Origin: Methanocaldococcus vulcanius M7 | GTDB lineage: Archaea > AGJL01 > Methanococci > Methanococcales > Methanocaldococcaceae | Length of the DNA: 64,000 nt | Reading direction: 5' to 3' | NCBI RefSeq assembly: GCF_000024625.1 | Contig: NC_013407.1 | Coordinates: forward strand, 310,001-374,000 | Shown: positions 45,469 to 54,999 of the stretch, in pieces | How the letters are laid out: every line of letters begins with the position of its first letter | How positions within the stretch are numbered: the stretch's first letter is position 1 | Translations under genes and position numbers: made by a program | The notes under the pieces: model-generated | What the model was told of the DNA's origin: nothing | What the model saw: the letters and a program-made list of their open reading frames with translations, nothing else | Database searches by the model: none

Positions 45469-45750
45469 ATGGTATTTGGAAGTTCAGCAAGCGAGAAAAC
45501 ACCAGAGGAGATATTAAAAGGCGTTGCGTTAATGTTGGATGAGATTATTAACGATACAACTGTTCCAAGAAACATAAGGGCAGCAGCAGAAAAGGCCAAA
45601 GAGACCGTTCTAAAAGAGGAAGAGGAACCAATAGTAAGAAGTGCAACAGCAATCCATATATTAGATGAGATAAGCAACGATCCAAACATGCCTTTACATA
45701 CAAGAACACAGATATGGAGTATAGTCAGTGAATTGGAGAGGGTAAAATAA
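45469..45750 (+). CDS. UPF0147 protein
   Basis: A 93-residue helical protein: EEILKGVALMLDEIINDTTV, NIRAAAEKAKETVL, and HILDEISNDPNMPLHTRTQI. This is the UPF0147 family found across archaea, of unknown function. It has two similar halves (DEIINDTTVPRNIRA and DEISNDPNMPLHTRT), a HEAT-like duplication. SD GGAGGTGGTGG upstream. Next to fucA, as in M. jannaschii. Confidence 0.92.
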   Translation: MVFGSSASEKTPEEILKGVALMLDEIINDTTVPRNIRAAAEKAKETVLKEEEEPIVRSATAIHILDEISNDPNMPLHTRTQIWSIVSELERVK

Positions 45751-45782
45751 TATTAAAAATTAATATAAAAAATAAAAATTGG

Positions 45783-46328
45783 TTATCTTTCAAAAAGATA
45801 TTTTAAAAGCGTTAGTTTTGCCTGCTCTTCTAAGACCTCAACTTTTATATATGCGTCAAGCAGATCCTTTCCCAAGCAAACAACACCATGATTTTTTAGT
45901 AAAATTACATCTTCGTCTCTTTTTCCTGCCTCTTCTGCTAATTTTAAGCTCCCTGCCTCGAAATAGTCAACATATCCAATCTTTTTTAGGAATATTTTAC
46001 CCTCGGGAGTTAATAGTTCAATCTCCCTATCCATTGTAGATAAAAATGTGGAAATAATCGAGTGGGTATGGATTATTGCGTTAATATCTTTTCTCTTTTT
46101 ATATAATGCTAAGTGGAGATTTTTTTCTGATGTGGGATTTCCTTTTATAATATTTCCTCTGAGATCGATTTCTGCAATATCTTCCTCTCTCAGAAAACCT
46201 AAAATGGAACCCGTTGGGGTTAGATACACTTTTTCATCTTCTCTAACAGAAACATTTCCTCCACTTCCAACAACATATTTTCTATCGTATAGCATCTTAC
46301 ATATTTTAATAAATAACTTTTTATCCAC
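45783..46328 (-). CDS. fucA: Class II aldolase, L-fuculose-phosphate aldolase type
   Basis: A 181-residue zinc aldolase. [10 protein letters not shown] binds phosphate, [10 protein letters not shown] follows, Zn ligands are in HTHS (about 92-95) and the late His in [11 protein letters not shown]. In methanogens this enzyme makes lactaldehyde for the lactate part of coenzyme F420. The start is a GTG at 46328 within a weak SD context. It is convergent with UPF0147. Confidence 0.88.
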   Translation of the reverse strand: MDKKLFIKICKMLYDRKYVVGSGGNVSVREDEKVYLTPTGSILGFLREEDIAEIDLRGNIIKGNPTSEKNLHLALYKKRKDINAIIHTHSIISTFLSTMDREIELLTPEGKIFLKKIGYVDYFEAGSLKLAEEAGKRDEDVILLKNHGVVCLGKDLLDAYIKVEVLEEQAKLTLLKYLFER

Positions 46329-46589
46329 TATACCACCAACCTCAACGATAAAAATTTTTTTAATTTTTCATTATTTTTTTATAATATTATTTTATTAAGA
46401 TTAAGATATTAATTTAATTTTTTATAGCCCTTATCAGTTTTAGTTGTCTAAGAATAAACTTTATTAATCATATTAACTATTATTATCTATTTTGCAATTA
46501 AATATTTTATACTCCAATTAATCATAACTAAAAACTAAAAAATTTTAATGGTTTGAATTTATATAGTAATAAACATGGATGGGGATGAT

Positions 46590-47264
46590 ATGATTAACAT
46601 ATACAATAAATTTGCGGATAGTAAATGCTATGAAGTTGCGATCGTTGTAGATGTATTGAGGGCATCAACTACAATAACAACATTACTCTCCTTTATTGAT
46701 GAAGTTTATATAACAACATCAACAGAGAGAAGGGAGAAAGGTGTTTATATTGGAGAAAGAAAAGGAAAAAAGATTAAAGGTTTTGATTTTGGAAACTCTC
46801 CAACGGAAATCTTGGCAAACAAGGAAACAATAAAAGAAAGATATATGGCTGGAGAAGATGTTATACTATCCACTACAAATGGAACGAGGGTTTTAAAGAA
46901 TTTGAATGCAGACGAAATATATATTGGAGCCATTATCAATGCAAAATTTGTGGCTGATATTGTTAAAGAACATGAAAATGTGAGTTTAGTTCCTTGCCAT
47001 AGGGAAAATACGTTTGCGATTGATGATTTTATTGGATGTGGCATTATAGCCAATTATTTAACTCATGAATTCGATGAATTTGTTAAAGTGGCTTTGGAAT
47101 TAATTAAAGGGGACTGGCGATCGCTCATTTTAAACTCTTCTTCTGCACAAAATTTAAAGAATCTGGGGTATGAAGGAGATGTCACCTTTGCCATGTTGGA
47201 AAATAGTTTTAAAGTTGTTGGATCTTATAAAAAAGAAGAAAGTAAAGTTGTTCGTGTTAAATAA
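46590..47264 (+). CDS. comB: 2-phosphosulfolactate phosphatase
   Basis: A 224-residue ComB, which dephosphorylates phosphosulfolactate in coenzyme M synthesis. VAIVVDVLRASTTITTLLS, GERKGKKIKGFDFGNSP, VILSTTNGTRVLKN and VPCHRENTFAIDDFIGCG are the family motifs. I prefer the ATG at 46590 behind GGGGATGAT; the in-frame ATG at 46575 is possible. rnp3 follows, as MJ1140-MJ1139 by memory. Confidence 0.93.
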   Translation: MINIYNKFADSKCYEVAIVVDVLRASTTITTLLSFIDEVYITTSTERREKGVYIGERKGKKIKGFDFGNSPTEILANKETIKERYMAGEDVILSTTNGTRVLKNLNADEIYIGAIINAKFVADIVKEHENVSLVPCHRENTFAIDDFIGCGIIANYLTHEFDEFVKVALELIKGDWRSLILNSSSAQNLKNLGYEGDVTFAMLENSFKVVGSYKKEESKVVRVK

Positions 47265-47350
47265 TTGATGTAATTATAAAACAAAATTAAAGTAAAAAAT
47301 TTGCGTTCATAATATGATGAGAAACGATTAATAAAGGAGCAGGGATGATG

Positions 47351-48043
47351 ATGAGGATTGATATAAATAGGATAGAGAAAGAAGAGGATATAAAACTTTT
47401 AAGCGAATTGAATTGGGATGGGTTTGTGTTTTATCAGTATGATGATGAATTTGATAAGGAGAGGTATAATCACGTTAAAGAAATTGCTAAAAACTATGAT
47501 CTAAAAATATACTGTGGAGTTAAGATAAGAAGTTGTGAAAATTTAAAGGAGTTAAAGAATAAGGTAAAAAAGTATCGAAACAACTGTCATATAATCTTAG
47601 TAGAAGGAGGAGTTTTAAAAGTAAATAGGGCAACTGTGGAGATGCATGAGGTAGATGTGCTCTCAACTCCTGAACGTGGACGAAAGGATAGTGGAATAGA
47701 TCACACCTTAGCAAGATTGGCCTCGCTTCATAGGGTTGCGTTGGAGATAAATTTTAAAAATCTTTTAAATAAAGAAGGATACGAAAGAGCGAGAACACTG
47801 CTATTTTTTAGGAATAATCTAAAATTGGCTAAAAAATTTAAGGTTCCGGTCGTTATATCAACTGACGCAGAGACCAAATATGAAATTAAAAATTCAAATG
47901 ATCTGAGAGCATTTTTAAACACACTTATTGATTTTGAATATACAAAAGAGATCTTAACTACAACTTATAAGATATGCAGTTTTAGAGAACATCTAATGAA
48001 GGATAATGTTATTAGATGGGGAGTAGAGATTTTAGAAGATTAA
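47351..48043 (+). CDS. rnp3: RNase P protein component 3 (Rpp30)
   Basis: A 230-residue archaeal Rpp30 homologue, a PHP-like TIM barrel that supports RNase P RNA in tRNA 5' maturation. IDINRIEKEEDIKLL, LVEGGVLKVNRATVEMHEVD, STPERGRKDSGIDHTLARLA and STDAETKYEIKN are seen. Three ATGs in a row lie at 47345-47353; the third gives the usual MRIDINRI start, with GGAGCAGGG upstream. Confidence 0.92.
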   Translation: MRIDINRIEKEEDIKLLSELNWDGFVFYQYDDEFDKERYNHVKEIAKNYDLKIYCGVKIRSCENLKELKNKVKKYRNNCHIILVEGGVLKVNRATVEMHEVDVLSTPERGRKDSGIDHTLARLASLHRVALEINFKNLLNKEGYERARTLLFFRNNLKLAKKFKVPVVISTDAETKYEIKNSNDLRAFLNTLIDFEYTKEILTTTYKICSFREHLMKDNVIRWGVEILED

Positions 48044-48087
48044 AAGAAAATAATTAAAATTAATAAGAAATTAAGGAAGATATTAAA

Positions 48088-48612
48088 TTATGAAATTGAT
48101 TTTATTTGGTTGCTTAAATTATTGGCATTTAAGTTTAAACTGTTTAAGACCGCCTCTTTTGCAATCTCCGAAACATCGATCTCTTGTTTAATGTCTATTG
48201 GAATGTTGACTTTGGTTATTAGTAAGTTGATTGATATATTTCCAACAACTTCAACAGGAAGTTTAGTGCTTTTTTGCTTTATTGCAACTTCTACAAGTTT
48301 TTTATTTGAAATGATTACTGGAAGGGTGAATGTTGTATTTCCAGAGGTTATTTTTATATTTTCTTGCTCTCCATGTCCTAAAAACACTTTTCCATCGTCG
48401 GTTAGTGCGTATATATTAAATGATATTTTGTCAATTGTTATTCCGACAGGGTTGGGGTTGTTTACTAAAACCTCAATCTCCATTTTTGTATTATCTGCAT
48501 TTAATTTTTGAATTTTTTCTCCAACAACTTCTATCTTTGGTTGCTCTAAACATCCAGAAAGACCAAGGGTTATAACAATCAACCCTAATAATAAAAATTT
48601 AATATATCTCAT
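48088..48612 (-). CDS. LEA/WHy-domain lipoprotein
   Basis: A 174-residue protein. The signal peptide ends in the lipobox LGLSGC (Cys about 21). The rest is one LEA14/WHy beta domain: KMEIEVLVNNPNPVGITIDK, ISFNIYALTDDGKVFLGHG, TSGNTTFTLPVII. Such domains occur in desiccation-related proteins and in archaeal surface proteins of unknown role. Confidence 0.85.
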   Translation of the reverse strand: MRYIKFLLLGLIVITLGLSGCLEQPKIEVVGEKIQKLNADNTKMEIEVLVNNPNPVGITIDKISFNIYALTDDGKVFLGHGEQENIKITSGNTTFTLPVIISNKKLVEVAIKQKSTKLPVEVVGNISINLLITKVNIPIDIKQEIDVSEIAKEAVLNSLNLNANNLSNQIKSIS

Positions 48613-48660
48613 AACATCCCCTCTTTACAGTTTTTATGTGGGATTGTTAAAGGGGGTCTT

Positions 48661-48782
48661 CCCAACGTGGTCATTCATGGACAATTATAGATTTTGAGAT
48701 ACCTACCATTTAAATCTACTGTATAGACCATCAGAGGAAAACCTTCGGTTTTCCTTACTGGAAGCTTCGCTTCCACGTTGGG
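48661..48782 (-). ncRNA. Probable omega-RNA (reRNA) region at the tnpB 3' end
   Basis: On the minus strand a 10-bp inverted repeat (48782-48773 with 48670-48661) encloses two adjacent perfect hairpins: GGAAGCGAAGCTTCC (48774-48760) and GGAAAACCGAAGGTTTTCC (48754-48736). They overlap the last codons of tnpB. TnpB nucleases are guided by an RNA from exactly this place, with the guide taken from beyond the element end. Structure is visible; expression and the guide boundary are inferred. Confidence 0.55.
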
Positions 48783-50036
48783 ATTGGGTGGCATCGGTCT
48801 CAACTCTCCTCTGGGTTCATTGGAGAGTAAATCATCGACCTTCACCCCAGTCACGGGAACCCCAACTCCGCCTAAGAGTTTTTTAGCTAATTCAACTCCT
48901 CTTTTAAAAATATTATAACAACCAACAAATTGTCTATCAAAAATTCCACACTTATCGCATTTTACAACCTGCCCCTCTTGGGACTTCATTTTACTCCCGC
49001 ATACGGGGCAGGTTTTTGAAGTATAGTGAGGATTAACGTAAAAAACAACGCTTTTATACTCCAACTTTTTCGCTATTTTTTTCCAGTTAGTTCTATCCAA
49101 ATCCCTATTAAAATCCGAATTCTTATCATACATGTTGAATTTGTCTAAATCTTCAAAGATGAAAATCGCATCTGGAAAGAGTTTAGATAGTTGGGACGTT
49201 AGCTTGTTAATAAAGTCCTCAACTCGATTTTTTCTTCTATTCCAGTATTTTTTCAATAATTTGCCAATCCTCTTTGGAGATTTTTTATAGATTGATTTTA
49301 ACTTATCAATAATAGCATCATAAACTCTTTTTATTCGATGCAATTCGGACAAATCAACTCTAATCCACCCTTTTTCTGGATGATACAAGTCCAACGATTT
49401 TAAATTACTATCAACACCAACAACTTTTTTATCGGATAAATCTAACTGTTTTTTAAAGGTTATTAATGCCTCGTTATCCTTTAAAATAACCTCTCCAATG
49501 TCAAAATCTTTAACTCTTTCGAAAAACCATTCATCTTTAATGTTTAAAATTAAATACTCTTTTCTCGGTTTTATTGTAATTCTTATCTCTCCTTTCTCTT
49601 TATCGTATTTCATCAAGGTAGTTTTAACTCTAACAAAAGGTCTTTTGAATATCGGTTTATTTCTTTTTCTCTTTCCATTTAAATAATTTGACTTCCAACT
49701 CTCTATTGCTGAATAAGCTGTCTTAATAGCTCCATCGACATAGTGAGAGGCAAATTCCCAACCTTTCAATAGATAATTTCTTAACGCTTTTTTGAAATCA
49801 TTGTCCTTTGGAATTTCTGGAATTAATCGAGTAGTTGTATAATATTTGTATTTCTTCTTTCCTATTTTGTATCGATGTTTAACTATCTTTTCCTTCCAGT
49901 CGATATTTTCCCAAATAACATCGACAGCCCTTTGAGAGGTTTTTATAAACTCGTAGGGTAAGTTTTTTAAATCGTGGTTGTGTTTAACCTTATAAGTCAA
50001 TACTATTTCAGTTGGGAGTTTGTTTTTACTTGACAT
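48675..50036 (-). CDS. tnpB: TnpB RNA-guided nuclease (IS607/IS605 OrfB family)
   Basis: A 453-residue TnpB. RuvC motifs: [15 protein letters not shown] (Asp, about 204), [11 protein letters not shown] (Glu, about 297), and the zinc finger [10 protein letters not shown]...[17 protein letters not shown] with the last motif reading DRQ rather than DRD. The N-terminal helix-turn region and the Gly-rich tail (GGVGVPVTG) are as in relatives. It overlaps tnpA. Whether DRQ supports cleavage needs checking; the form does occur in other archaeal OrfB proteins as I recall. Confidence 0.92.
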   Translation of the reverse strand: MSSKNKLPTEIVLTYKVKHNHDLKNLPYEFIKTSQRAVDVIWENIDWKEKIVKHRYKIGKKKYKYYTTTRLIPEIPKDNDFKKALRNYLLKGWEFASHYVDGAIKTAYSAIESWKSNYLNGKRKRNKPIFKRPFVRVKTTLMKYDKEKGEIRITIKPRKEYLILNIKDEWFFERVKDFDIGEVILKDNEALITFKKQLDLSDKKVVGVDSNLKSLDLYHPEKGWIRVDLSELHRIKRVYDAIIDKLKSIYKKSPKRIGKLLKKYWNRRKNRVEDFINKLTSQLSKLFPDAIFIFEDLDKFNMYDKNSDFNRDLDRTNWKKIAKKLEYKSVVFYVNPHYTSKTCPVCGSKMKSQEGQVVKCDKCGIFDRQFVGCYNIFKRGVELAKKLLGGVGVPVTGVKVDDLLSNEPRGELRPMPPNPNVEAKLPVRKTEGFPLMVYTVDLNGRYLKIYNCP

Positions 50037-50432
50037 CCTCCTCCCTTACGATTTCTTTAACTGTTTTTGTAAGCTTTTTATACTTAGGAGAGCGAGTTCC
50101 ATAAAGTTTCCCAGCAAAGTGGGAAACAATAGTTATCAAGTCATCAACTAACTCTTCCTGTGGAGTTTTATGCTTTTTATTTATGATTACAATCTCAGTT
50201 CCATAAGATTTAAAGAATTCCTTTAACGTTTCAAAAGCAAATCTTGTTAATCTATCTGGATAAGCAATTATTACTTTTTCAACCTCACGATTCATAACCA
50301 TTTTCAAAAGTTTTTTGTAGTTTTTTCTCTTTTCGTTTAAACCACTACCTTATCCCATCGTTGCAACGTTTTAACTGAAACTCTTAAGATTTTTGACGCC
50401 TCTTTTAGAGTATAATGTCGCTCCATAACCAT
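50026..50432 (-). pseudogene. tnpA: TnpA serine recombinase (IS607), internal deletion
   Basis: From the ATG at 50432 ([16 protein letters not shown]) the frame gives a MerR-like helix-turn-helix ([11 protein letters not shown]), then breaks at about 50345. In another frame the C-terminal part continues [40 protein letters not shown] and [17 protein letters not shown]. The missing roughly 80 residues include the catalytic Ser region (YARVSS in intact relatives), so the enzyme is inactive. Confidence 0.85.
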
Positions 50433-50609
50433 CAATATCTATATTTGTCTATCTAATTTATAACAGCTTCGGAAGGCAATATAATTATATGCTTTTAAAT
50501 ATTTATAAGGTTATTTATTAATTACTGAAAAGTTAATTAGGAATTAATTAAAAGGTTAATAAAAACTAATAAACGAAAAAACTTAAAAAAAGAATCTAAG
50601 TGATTCAAG

Positions 50610-51401
50610 ATGCTAATAAACAAAAGTAAGATTGAGATTATCGAGCAGTTTATTTATATTTTAGAGATTTTAAGTAGTTATGCAAAAGAAGGAAGTGATG
50701 AAAAGGCAGTTATTAAAATAATGCTCGATTATCTTGAAAAAGGACAACTTTTAGATGAAGATGTTTTACCAATAGCTATGAAAATCTCTGAAATTGCAAA
50801 AAAAGTGGGAAGTTATGATATGAAACGAGAAATAAATCTCCTTCTATTTGGAGAGAAGAAAAAAAGGTTAACAAAAGCACAAAAAAATAAGATAAAAAAA
50901 ATAATTGAGATTTTGGAGTATTTAAAAGGTTATATTGAGAAAAAACCTTACAAGTCATATGAAGATATTCATATTTTAAATTTAATAGGGTTAAAAATTT
51001 TAAGATTGGATGAGGGGATAGTTATAGATTATAAAGCAGAAGTGAGAAGTTTAACGAACATTGCTTTAAGAATAGGAAGTTATGAATTAAAAAGCGAGAT
51101 TGAATTGTTATTAACTGGAAGAAAAAGACGAAAGTTAACAGAGGAATTTTTAGAAAAAAGATTGTTGATAATAAAAATCTTAGAGATGATTAAGGACTTT
51201 ATAGATAAAAAAGAGTTCAAATCACCATTTGATTATGAGGCCATATTTTTAATAAACTTGAAAATTCATAGAATAGAAGAGGGAATATTAAAAAACTATG
51301 ATGAAGAAGTGGAATCACTACTTGGAATAGCGAGAAAAGTAGGTAATCATCAATTAAGAGATCAGATTGTTTTGTTAAAAGAGAGTATTAAGGAAAAATG
51401 A
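50610..51401 (+). CDS. Unknown protein with three helical repeats
   Basis: A 263-residue helical, charged protein made of three related units of about 85 residues. Matching blocks are ISEIAKKVGSYDMKREINLL, LTNIALRIGSYELKSEIELL and LLGIARKVGNHQLRDQIVLL, each preceded by a helix pair (EILEYLKGYIEKKPYKS; KILEMIKDFIDKKEFKS). No family is recognised. It lies between the IS607 element and hemD and is transcribed towards hemD. Confidence 0.65.
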   Translation: MLINKSKIEIIEQFIYILEILSSYAKEGSDEKAVIKIMLDYLEKGQLLDEDVLPIAMKISEIAKKVGSYDMKREINLLLFGEKKKRLTKAQKNKIKKIIEILEYLKGYIEKKPYKSYEDIHILNLIGLKILRLDEGIVIDYKAEVRSLTNIALRIGSYELKSEIELLLTGRKRRKLTEEFLEKRLLIIKILEMIKDFIDKKEFKSPFDYEAIFLINLKIHRIEEGILKNYDEEVESLLGIARKVGNHQLRDQIVLLKESIKEK

Positions 51402-51455
51402 CAACAAATAATAAAATAACTATAAAAAATAATTAGTATATTAAAAAGGGAGAAT

Positions 51456-52190
51456 ATGAAAGTAGTTATAACAAGGCCAAAAGAAAGAGCAGAAGCATTT
51501 TCAACTATTTTAAAAAAAGAAAACTTCGATCCAATAATCTTTCCAACATTAAAGTTAGAATACAATAAAGATCTAAAAATTGATTTAGATGAATATGGTT
51601 GGATTATTTTTACATCACCAAGTGGTGTGATTGGACTTAACAACATACTGTCAGAAAAAGAAAAAGAAAATGTTAAAGATAAAAAAATTGCCGCAATAGG
51701 AGAAAAAACCGCAAAAATGGTTAAAAAAATATTTGGAAAGTATCCAGATATTGTTCCAAAGCAATATACTGCTGAATGTTTGTTAGAAGAAATAAAAAAA
51801 CGTGCTGATAAAAACGATAGATTTTTAGTGCCGACAACACCATCAACAAGAGATATTTTAAAAAATAACCTAAATGCAGATTTAGTATTTGTTTATAAAT
51901 CGGTAGAGCCAGAAAATTTAAAAGAAAATATGGAAGTATTAAAAGAAACATTAAAAAACGAGGAGAGGTTTATTATAACCTTTACAAGTGGCTTAACTGC
52001 GAAAAATTTTTTTAAATATGTAGATGATGAATTTTACCAAATGATTAAAAATAACTATATTGTTGCGATAGGGCCAATTACAGCAAAAGTTATTCAAAAA
52101 TTTGGAATTAATCCAAAAATTCCAGATAAATATACGATTGAAGGAATGTTGGAAGTTATTAAATCAATTAGAAGAGAAAATAACATTTAA
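51456..52190 (+). CDS. hemD: Uroporphyrinogen-III synthase
   Basis: A 244-residue two-domain HemD, which cyclises hydroxymethylbilane with inversion of ring D for corrinoid, F430 and sirohaem. KVVITRPKERAEAFSTILKK, IIFTSPSGVIGLNNIL, IAAIGEKTAKMVK, FTSGLTAKNFFKYV and VAIGPITAKVIQKFGI are typical, though the family is poorly conserved. hypD follows 12 nt later. Confidence 0.88.
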   Translation: MKVVITRPKERAEAFSTILKKENFDPIIFPTLKLEYNKDLKIDLDEYGWIIFTSPSGVIGLNNILSEKEKENVKDKKIAAIGEKTAKMVKKIFGKYPDIVPKQYTAECLLEEIKKRADKNDRFLVPTTPSTRDILKNNLNADLVFVYKSVEPENLKENMEVLKETLKNEERFIITFTSGLTAKNFFKYVDDEFYQMIKNNYIVAIGPITAKVIQKFGINPKIPDKYTIEGMLEVIKSIRRENNI

Positions 52191-52202
52191 AAAGGGGAAA
52201 CT

Positions 52203-53279
52203 ATGATAAACATCAACGACAAAGATATGATAAAAAAGGCAATAGATAAAATAGAAAAACTATCAGAAAAAGTGGATCAATTGAAAATAATGCACGTATG
52301 TGGAAGTCATGAACATACTATCTGTAAATATGGAATCAGAGAAGTTCTTCCAGAAAATATCAAAGTTATTCCTGGCCCTGGATGCCCTGTCTGCGTAACA
52401 ACGCAAAAAGAGATAGATACTGCAATATACTTGGCAGATAATGGATATGTAATAACAACCCTCGGAGATATGTATAGAGTTCCTGGTAGTGAAAAATCCC
52501 TGATGGAAAAACAGTCAGAGGGTTGCGATGTTAGGATTGTTTATAGCATAAGTGAAGCTGTAAAAATGGCTAAAAAAGAAAAAGATAAAAAATTTGTTTT
52601 TGTAGCAATAGGGTTTGAAACAACCGCTCCAACCACAGGAGCAGAATTAATAGCTCTAAAAAATAAGGATGTTAACAACTTCTTTATACTGAACTGTCAT
52701 AGACAAACACCTCCAGTTATGGAGTTTTTATTGAAAGAAGGTGTTTACTTAAACGCTTTTATCTGTCCAGGTCATGTTTCTACAATAACCGGATTAAAGC
52801 CATACTATAAACTTTGTAAGGAGTTTAAAACTCCAATGGTTGTGGCTGGTTTTGAACCCATAGATGTTCTGATCTCAATTGTTATGATATTAAAGCAGAT
52901 TATTAGTGGAGATATAAAGGTGGAGAATGAATATAAAAGAGCAGTGCGAGATGAAGGAAATGTTTTAGCCCAAAAGATAATAAATGAGGTTTTTGAAAGC
53001 ATAGATGTGCCTTGGAGGGGCTTTCCAGTGGTAGAAAATGGAGGTTTTGGTCTTAGGGATAAATATAGAATTTTTGATATTTATGAACATGAAGATATTC
53101 CAGAAATAAAAGAAAAAATTCCAAAAGGTTGCATCTGCGATAAAATTTTAAGAGGAGAAAAACTTCCAACCGACTGCCCATTATTTGGAACCGTCTGCAC
53201 CCCCCTAAACCCAGTTGGTAGTTGTATGGTTTCGGATGAGGGGACTTGTAGGATATTTTATAAGTATAGGGGAATTTGA
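52203..53279 (+). CDS. hypD: Hydrogenase maturation protein HypD
   Basis: A 358-residue Fe-S protein that with HypC assembles the Fe(CN)2CO unit of [NiFe]-hydrogenases. MHVCGSHEHTICKYG, PGPGCPVCVT, AIGFETTAPTT, NCHRQTPPVM, CPGHVSTITG, and the C-terminal cluster CICDKI, DCPLFGTVCTPLNPVG are all present. It is in a tight pair with hemD and convergent with the MscS gene. Confidence 0.96.
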   Translation: MININDKDMIKKAIDKIEKLSEKVDQLKIMHVCGSHEHTICKYGIREVLPENIKVIPGPGCPVCVTTQKEIDTAIYLADNGYVITTLGDMYRVPGSEKSLMEKQSEGCDVRIVYSISEAVKMAKKEKDKKFVFVAIGFETTAPTTGAELIALKNKDVNNFFILNCHRQTPPVMEFLLKEGVYLNAFICPGHVSTITGLKPYYKLCKEFKTPMVVAGFEPIDVLISIVMILKQIISGDIKVENEYKRAVRDEGNVLAQKIINEVFESIDVPWRGFPVVENGGFGLRDKYRIFDIYEHEDIPEIKEKIPKGCICDKILRGEKLPTDCPLFGTVCTPLNPVGSCMVSDEGTCRIFYKYRGI

Positions 53280-53299
53280 ATATTCAATTTTGATGAAAA

Positions 53300-54388
53300 T
53301 TATTGGTTGTCAAACTTTAAATAAACCGTATACGTTGGAAATGCAAATTCTATTCCTTCTTTATCGAATTCTTCTTTTATTTTTAAATTAATTTCATTTA
53401 CCGTGTTAATATATCTCCTATAACCATCATACTTAAAATTTTTAACATAATAAACCACTTGGATATTTAAACTCCAATCCCCATATTCTTTAAAGTAAAC
53501 GGTTATAGGTTCTTCTTCGACATTTGGATGGTTTAATAAAATATTTTTTATTATTTCCTCCGCTTTTTTGATCTTTTCAACAGGTGTAGAATAAGTTATA
53601 CCTATCGTTGTTATAACCCTCCATTTATTTTTAGATGGAACATTCTGTATAACATCATCTATGAGTTTAGAGTTTGGAACTACGATGATAGAGTTGTCTT
53701 GAGATCTTATCTTTGTGCTTCTTATTCCAATATCTTCAACAATACCACTGCCTCCACTAAAAGTTATCCAATTTCCTATTTTAAAGGGCTTATCTGTTAT
53801 GATTATCAAACCTGCAATTAAATTGGAAACAAGATTTTGAGATGCCAACGCAACTGCTAAACCACCTATCCCCAAACCTGCAAGAAGTGTTTTTATATCA
53901 TAACCAAGATTACTCAAAATTAACAACAGCCCAATAACCCAAACAATCAATCTAACGAGTTTTTTAGTTAAAACTACAAACTGATCGTCAACATCTTTTT
54001 TTGTCTTTTTTGAAATTGTATGGGCTAAATATCTCTCTACGAGTTCTGTGAAAAATCTATCTAAAAATACAATAATACACAAAATAAACGCAGTTAAAAT
54101 ACCCTCATTTGTCGTAGTTTTTAGAGAAAGTGGAAGGTAAAGAAAATTAACTCCAAAATAAAACCCTGCCAATATTATGGCTATCGCTACGGGGAGGGAT
54201 AAAGCCCTAACAAGGAGTTCATCCAATTCTATTCCGCTTTTTTCATGTAGTTTATCAGCTATTCTTTCAATTAATGCATTAGCATATTTTCCGATAATTA
54301 TTGACACAAGAATAGAAATGATGGATAGAACATAGTTGGTTAGAGAGTTGTTGGATATTACATATGAGATCATCTGCATGATAGTCAT
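53300..54388 (-). CDS. mscS: Small-conductance mechanosensitive channel (MscS family)
   Basis: A 362-residue channel. Five N-terminal helices precede the pore helix GLGIGGLAVALASQNLVSNL (about 170-189). The beta domain has DKPFKIGNWITFSGGSGIVEDIGIRSTKIR and VVPNSKLIDDVIQN. It opens on membrane tension to release solutes. Length and layout match the M. jannaschii MscMJ/MscMJLR channels. Confidence 0.93.
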   Translation of the reverse strand: MTIMQMISYVISNNSLTNYVLSIISILVSIIIGKYANALIERIADKLHEKSGIELDELLVRALSLPVAIAIILAGFYFGVNFLYLPLSLKTTTNEGILTAFILCIIVFLDRFFTELVERYLAHTISKKTKKDVDDQFVVLTKKLVRLIVWVIGLLLILSNLGYDIKTLLAGLGIGGLAVALASQNLVSNLIAGLIIITDKPFKIGNWITFSGGSGIVEDIGIRSTKIRSQDNSIIVVPNSKLIDDVIQNVPSKNKWRVITTIGITYSTPVEKIKKAEEIIKNILLNHPNVEEEPITVYFKEYGDWSLNIQVVYYVKNFKYDGYRRYINTVNEINLKIKEEFDKEGIEFAFPTYTVYLKFDNQ

Positions 54389-54423
54389 ATCTTCACCATC
54401 AAATAGAAGGTTTCTTGTTAGAT

Positions 54424-54882
54424 CTATTCCTTATTGCAGTATCGTTTGACTATCTCTTTAACAATATCAAAAGAGCTATGGAATGGACATTTTTTATAAT
54501 TTTTAAATCTAACAATTTTTGGATGTAGATTGTGTTTTTCAAGTTCTTTTTTTAACGTTTCTTCATCAAATGTCATCTGATCTGGGCCAAGAACTATTAT
54601 ATCGGGTTTTAATTTTAATATTGGCTCTAATTTATTATTTAAGCTACCCAATATTGCTTTATCTACTGGTTTTAATGCCTCTACCATCTCTCTCCTCTGA
54701 TTTTCTGGGATTATTGGTTTTCTACCTTTTAATCTTTCAACGGTCTTATCTCTTGCTATTATTACTATTAACTCGTCTCCTAAACTTTTAGCAAACTTTA
54801 ATATCTCATAATGCCCCGGATGAAGAATATCAAACGTTCCTGCCGTTATTACTCTTTTTTTTACATTTCTATCTTTTTCCAT
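54424..54882 (-). CDS. ribL: FAD synthase (RibL type)
   Basis: A 152-residue nucleotidyltransferase with the HIGH-like [14 protein letters not shown] (residues 15-28) and [18 protein letters not shown]. The cluster MJ1177-MJ1179 in M. jannaschii contains RibL, an air-sensitive archaeal FAD synthase that uses conserved C-terminal cysteines; KKCPFHSSF and RYCNKE here carry two. It adenylylates FMN. Confidence 0.85.
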   Translation of the reverse strand: MEKDRNVKKRVITAGTFDILHPGHYEILKFAKSLGDELIVIIARDKTVERLKGRKPIIPENQRREMVEALKPVDKAILGSLNNKLEPILKLKPDIIVLGPDQMTFDEETLKKELEKHNLHPKIVRFKNYKKCPFHSSFDIVKEIVKRYCNKE

Positions 54883-54999
54883 AGAGTATACACCACATAA
54901 TCCACTTGTTATTAATATTTTCTTGCTGTTTTTGTCATATTATTTTGTATTTATTTTTCACTTAATTTATTATTTTGAATTTATTTTAATTTTTATTTT

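Larger units (their letters stand above)
48661..50432 (-). mobile_element. IS607-type insertion element (defective)
   Basis: A two-gene element: serine-recombinase tnpA followed by tnpB with an 11-nt overlap, the IS607 order. The internal deletion in tnpA means it cannot move on its own. Ends are approximate; I set the right end at the inverted repeat CCCAACGTGG/CCACGTTGGG (48661-48670, 48773-48782) and the left at the tnpA start. Target-site duplications are not expected for this family. Confidence 0.75.

Noticed and set aside
48675-50036. TnpB as a Cas12-type effector
   Set aside because: There is no CRISPR array or cas1/cas2, and a serine-recombinase tnpA overlaps it, so it is an IS607 gene.
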